Below, piece by piece: positions 61,307 to 64,000 of a stretch of 64,000 nt of DNA. The stretch is from positions 1,488,001 to 1,552,000 of the forward strand of contig CANNCZ010000001.1 in the NCBI GenBank assembly GCA_947503275.1. The letters are read 5' to 3'. The notes below the pieces were generated by a model. That model had not been told where the DNA came from. It searched no databases and was given only the letters and a program-made list of their open reading frames with translations. This DNA is from an uncultured Erythrobacter sp. GTDB lineage: Bacteria; Pseudomonadota; Alphaproteobacteria; Sphingomonadales; Sphingomonadaceae. The number at the start of each line of letters is the position of its first letter. Positions within the stretch are counted from its first letter, which is position 1. The translations under genes and the position numbers were made by a program.

Positions 61307-62836
61307 TTAATCTAGCGCCTTCACAATGCCTTCAACCATCTTCTTCGCATCAGACAGCAGCATGACGGTTTGCGGCATGTAGAACACGTCATTGTCGACG
61401 CCAGCATAGCCTACGCCGCCCATCGAACGTTTAATGAAGAAGACCTGCTTCGCCTTGTCCACATCGAACACGGGCATCCCGTAAATGGGCGATGACTTAT
61501 CCGTCTTTGCCGCCGGGTTCACCACGTCATTTGCGCCGATGATAAAGGCAACGTCTGCGGTCGCGAATTCGGAGTTGATATCTTCGAGTTCGAACACCTC
61601 ATCATAAGGCACATTCGCCTCTGCGAGCAGAACGTTCATGTGGCCAGGCATCCGCCCAGCAACCGGGTGGATAGCGTATTTGACCTCAACGCCCTTTTCT
61701 TTCAGCGTATCAGCCATTTCGCGCAGCACATGCTGAGCCTGAGCCACAGCCATGCCATATCCCGGGATGATGATGACCTTTTCGGCCTGTTCCAGCATGA
61801 ATGCCGCATCATCCGCGCTGCCCTGTTTGTAGGGACGCACTTCACGCGGAGCACCGTCGTCTCCGCCGCCAGATTCTGCGCCAAAGCCACCTGCGATCAC
61901 GCTGATGAAGCTGCGGTTCATCGCGCGGCACATGATGTAACTGAGGATCGCTCCCGAAGAGCCCACCAGCGCACCGGTGATGATCATCGCGCTATTGCCC
62001 AGCGTAAAGCCCATCGCCGCCGCCGCCCAGCCGGAATAGCTGTTCAGCATAGAGACGACGACCGGCATATCTGCGCCGCCGATTGGGATGATCAGCAGGA
62101 AGCCGATAATAAAGGCGAGCACGGTGATCGTAAAGAAGACCCAAGGCTCCTGAGCACCAAATGCAAAATAGCCTACTAGTCCGAGGATAACAGCCAATGT
62201 TCCGAGGTTTATTGCATGGCGGAATGGCAACAGGATTGGTGAGCCGCTCATTCGCCCAGACAACTTCAGGAAGGCAATGACAGAACCGGAGAAGGTAATT
62301 GCGCCAATGGCGACCCCTAGTCCAAGCTCAATCGAGCTCACGGGGTTGATTATGCCGAAAACCTGCTCAAAGCCCCCGGGGCAATCGGTGAAACATCGGT
62401 TTGGCTCGACACTCATTGCAAGGCCGAAAGACTGCGGGTCAAGATACGCAGCTGCCCCGACGACAACCGCAGCTAAGCCCACCAGCGAGTGGAAACCCGC
62501 CACCAGTTCAGGCATCGCGGTCATTGCGATCTTGCGCGCCACCGTGACACCTATGATCCCGCCAAGGAGCATTGCAATGCCAATCTCTGGCAAAGAGGCA
62601 ATGCTATGCGTCACCAAGGTGGTGACGACTGCGATCAGCATGCCGAGCATGCCATAACGGTTGCCCGCGCGGCTCGTCGCTGGCGACGATAGACCACGCA
62701 ATGCAAGAATGAAGAATACGCCCGCGGCAAGATAAGCAAGCATCGCCCAGGCGGAGGTACCGCCGTGTGCGGCAGCTTCGACTGCAGGTTGCACCGCAGG
62801 ATTCATCATCGGAGGACAAGGAGGAAGATCACACAT
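61307..62836 (-). CDS. pntB: NAD(P) transhydrogenase subunit beta
   Basis: Membrane subunit of the proton-translocating transhydrogenase, 509 residues. About nine helices precede the NADP(H)-binding domain III, which shows IIPGYGMAVAQAQH, HPVAGRMPGHMNVLLAEA, VAFIIGANDVVNPAA and FFIKRSMGGVGYAGVDN. ATG 62836 is supported by AAGGAGAAG at good spacing, just after the pntA2 stop; ATG 62809 is less likely. PntB makes NADPH from NADH using the proton gradient. Confidence 0.95.
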   Translation of the reverse strand: MCDLPPCPPMMNPAVQPAVEAAAHGGTSAWAMLAYLAAGVFFILALRGLSSPATSRAGNRYGMLGMLIAVVTTLVTHSIASLPEIGIAMLLGGIIGVTVARKIAMTAMPELVAGFHSLVGLAAVVVGAAAYLDPQSFGLAMSVEPNRCFTDCPGGFEQVFGIINPVSSIELGLGVAIGAITFSGSVIAFLKLSGRMSGSPILLPFRHAINLGTLAVILGLVGYFAFGAQEPWVFFTITVLAFIIGFLLIIPIGGADMPVVVSMLNSYSGWAAAAMGFTLGNSAMIITGALVGSSGAILSYIMCRAMNRSFISVIAGGFGAESGGGDDGAPREVRPYKQGSADDAAFMLEQAEKVIIIPGYGMAVAQAQHVLREMADTLKEKGVEVKYAIHPVAGRMPGHMNVLLAEANVPYDEVFELEDINSEFATADVAFIIGANDVVNPAAKTDKSSPIYGMPVFDVDKAKQVFFIKRSMGGVGYAGVDNDVFYMPQTVMLLSDAKKMVEGIVKALD

Positions 62837-62837
62837 C

Positions 62838-63119
62838 CTACTTCTCCTTCTTCTTGTACATGGCGAGCATTCGCTCCGTCACGGCAAAGCCGCCGAAGAT
62901 GTTAATGCTAGCCAGCACCACACCGAACAGGCCAAGCCATTTGGCAACAGGGCTGCTTGCCTCGGCCGCGGCGATCAATGCGCCCACGATAATCACCGAG
63001 GAAATCGCGTTCGTCACCGCCATCAACGGCGTATGCAGCGCCGGTGTTACCGACCACACCACATAATAGCCGACGAAGCACGCCAGCACGAAGATCGATA
63101 GAATGCTGATAAAATCCAT
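62838..63119 (-). CDS. pntA2: NAD(P) transhydrogenase subunit alpha, part 2
   Basis: A 93-residue membrane fragment corresponding to the C-terminal transmembrane part of PntA, separate in alphaproteobacteria. The conserved GYYVVWSVTPALHTPLMAVTNAISS-type block is present. It precedes pntB by one base and overlaps the PH-domain gene stop region by one base. pntA1 is expected further upstream, outside the window. Confidence 0.93.
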   Translation of the reverse strand: MDFISILSIFVLACFVGYYVVWSVTPALHTPLMAVTNAISSVIIVGALIAAAEASSPVAKWLGLFGVVLASINIFGGFAVTERMLAMYKKKEK

Positions 63120-63478
63120 TATCGGGTCAACTTTTCTGCCATGAGTGTTTGCAGTCCGGTGACATCGCTGTCCCGGCCAATCTTGAACTCGATCATGCCC
63201 ATGCCTGACACGAAAAATTTGATTTCTCCGTCCAGATCAAACGTCCCCGCGCTTTCAATCGAGTAGGCGTTGATTGAGCGATAGGGGACGGTCTTGTATT
63301 CCTTCTTGGAACCCGTGATCCCCTGCACATCGACATGGATCACGCGCCAATCGGTGAACACGATCCAATCACGCACGGTCTTAAAGGCGACCAGCACATT
63401 TTCATCTCCGATCAGGCAATGGCCGTGATCCTTGATAAAGCCGTCTGCGCTAGCGGTGGTTGCGTTCAAAAGTCCCAT
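63119..63478 (-). CDS. Bacterial PH-domain protein
   Basis: A 119-residue bacterial pleckstrin-homology-like protein (PF08000-type layout): GDENVLVAFKTVRDWIVFTDWRVIHVD, then SKKEYKTVPYRSINAYSIESAGTFDLDGEI. These form small ring-like oligomers in solved structures; the role is unknown. It abuts pntA2 (one-base overlap), so it is inside the transhydrogenase operon. Confidence 0.85.
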   Translation of the reverse strand: MGLLNATTASADGFIKDHGHCLIGDENVLVAFKTVRDWIVFTDWRVIHVDVQGITGSKKEYKTVPYRSINAYSIESAGTFDLDGEIKFFVSGMGMIEFKIGRDSDVTGLQTLMAEKLTR

Positions 63479-63480
63479 GA

Positions 63481-63909
63481 TCAGTTTTCCCTGTTCTCAG
63501 TCACAGCATCGTTCGCAGCGGCGGCCACGATAGCGTCCATCCGGTCCATCGCATCGTTCACAACCGAAGCGTTGATCTCATCCATCTGTGCGGTTTCTGG
63601 TGCATCGGGATCAGGACATGCGATGTCGACGAGCGACATTTGATATTCAAGATCACCCTCCGCAATCGCAAGGTCGATGCGGTGCTGATCCTTTTGGAGC
63701 CCCGCTTTGAAAGCCTCATAGCGGGCAAGTGGTGCCTCCATTGCCGCCGAACGGTGGCACGGAAAGAATAGAAGCGAGACTACGACCGATGCCTCTGACC
63801 GCAAATGCGCGCCAGCCTTTGCATCTTCCATTGTATAAGCTTCAGCCTCCAGAGGCGCTGTTGCTATGCAAACCGCCGCAAAGCCTGTGATGAGGAACTG
63901 GTTTCTCAT
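63481..63909 (-). CDS. Exported protein of unknown function
   Basis: A 142-residue protein with a signal peptide (NQFLITGFAAVCIATAPLEAEA) and a predicted all-helical mature part with two Cys (FFPCHRSA and DIACPDPD). I recognise no family. It is 2 nt upstream of the PH-domain gene and its ATG overlaps the stop of the gene at the window edge. Confidence 0.65.
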   Translation of the reverse strand: MRNQFLITGFAAVCIATAPLEAEAYTMEDAKAGAHLRSEASVVVSLLFFPCHRSAAMEAPLARYEAFKAGLQKDQHRIDLAIAEGDLEYQMSLVDIACPDPDAPETAQMDEINASVVNDAMDRMDAIVAAAANDAVTENREN

Positions 63910-64000
63910 TCAGCCCCCTCATGGATCATCAGCAATGCAGCGTTGGCAGCAGCCGTAATCTCTTCAATCGCAAGCCTCCGTTGGGCCAGCGACGCGTCGA
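63906..64000 (-). CDS. C-terminal end of an unidentified protein (partial)
   Basis: The last 30 codons of a gene that begins beyond the right edge: the frame ends RLAIEEITAAANAALLMIHEGAE then TGA. The other two frames have stops here, and the TGA overlaps the next gene's ATG, which supports it. Too little is visible to name it; it probably belongs to the same operon. Confidence 0.55.
   Translation of the reverse strand, partial: DASLAQRRLAIEEITAAANAALLMIHEGAE

Noticed and set aside
1..64000. CRISPR array or complete insertion sequence
   Set aside because: No regularly spaced repeats, Cas-like proteins or DDE transposase frames were seen.

Overview
The window looks like a chromosomal segment of a marine alphaproteobacterium of the order Sphingomonadales, probably Erythrobacteraceae. 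The reasons are the moderately high GC content, the gene-family repertoire (short-form HisG, PntA split into parts, K+-independent H+-pyrophosphatase, a short RNase E/G homologue beside maf and yacG, carotenoid-linked genes, a very large TonB-dependent receptor) and purS/purQ synteny. The taxonomic call is inference, because no rRNA gene lies in the window.

Region 1 (1-7250) is accessory. Reading leftwards on the minus strand from its right edge, it holds two tandem tyrosine recombinases overlapping by 4 nt, a NarL/LuxR-type response regulator, a 7TM (7TMR-DISM) sensor histidine kinase, and a secreted protein with the MACPF/perforin signature that runs off the left edge. Immediately outside the recombinases, on the plus strand, is the 3' end of a glutathione S-transferase gene with no 5' part. 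The simplest reading is an integrative element whose right border cut a GST gene, carrying a pore-forming-type protein beside a two-component system. This is my best candidate for an undescribed system.

Region 2 (7248-24050) is mostly core genome: J-domain protein, BolA, NUDIX, SDR and an alpha/beta hydrolase; hisG-hisD-nusB-thiL; hppA with a clear terminator; a GNAT/cupin pair; tesB; a universal stress protein divergent from a carotenoid oxygenase with a perfect FNR/FixK-type box between them; and a small S26-type protease divergent from Fe-superoxide dismutase.

Region 3 (24050-36000) holds an orphan membrane protein, uvrC, a bacterial animal-type haem peroxidase behind an AT-rich upstream region, an HI0933-like flavoprotein, a wax-ester synthase/DGAT with a histone H1-like basic tail coupled to a lipase-like gene, and a TonB-dependent receptor with a roughly 250-residue Gly/Arg-rich insertion built on a duplicated Cys-containing unit.

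Region 4 (36100-50450) is housekeeping: infA, maf, rng-like, yacG, tRNA-Phe, purC, an M16 protease, purS-purQ, a GGDEF-EAL protein, glmS, an EamA transporter and an isolated cpaF.

Region 5 (50480-64000) holds a second EamA transporter, an entericidin-like lipoprotein, a minus-strand run dgt - NAD(P)-binding protein - ABA4-like - acyl-CoA ligase - DUF938, a structured non-coding element ending in a Rho-independent terminator, a racemase-family protein with an altered active site, a translationally coupled beta-helix/dihaem cytochrome/hydrolase trio, and the pntA2-pntB transhydrogenase genes with small unknown neighbours. No CRISPR array, rRNA gene or complete insertion sequence was seen.
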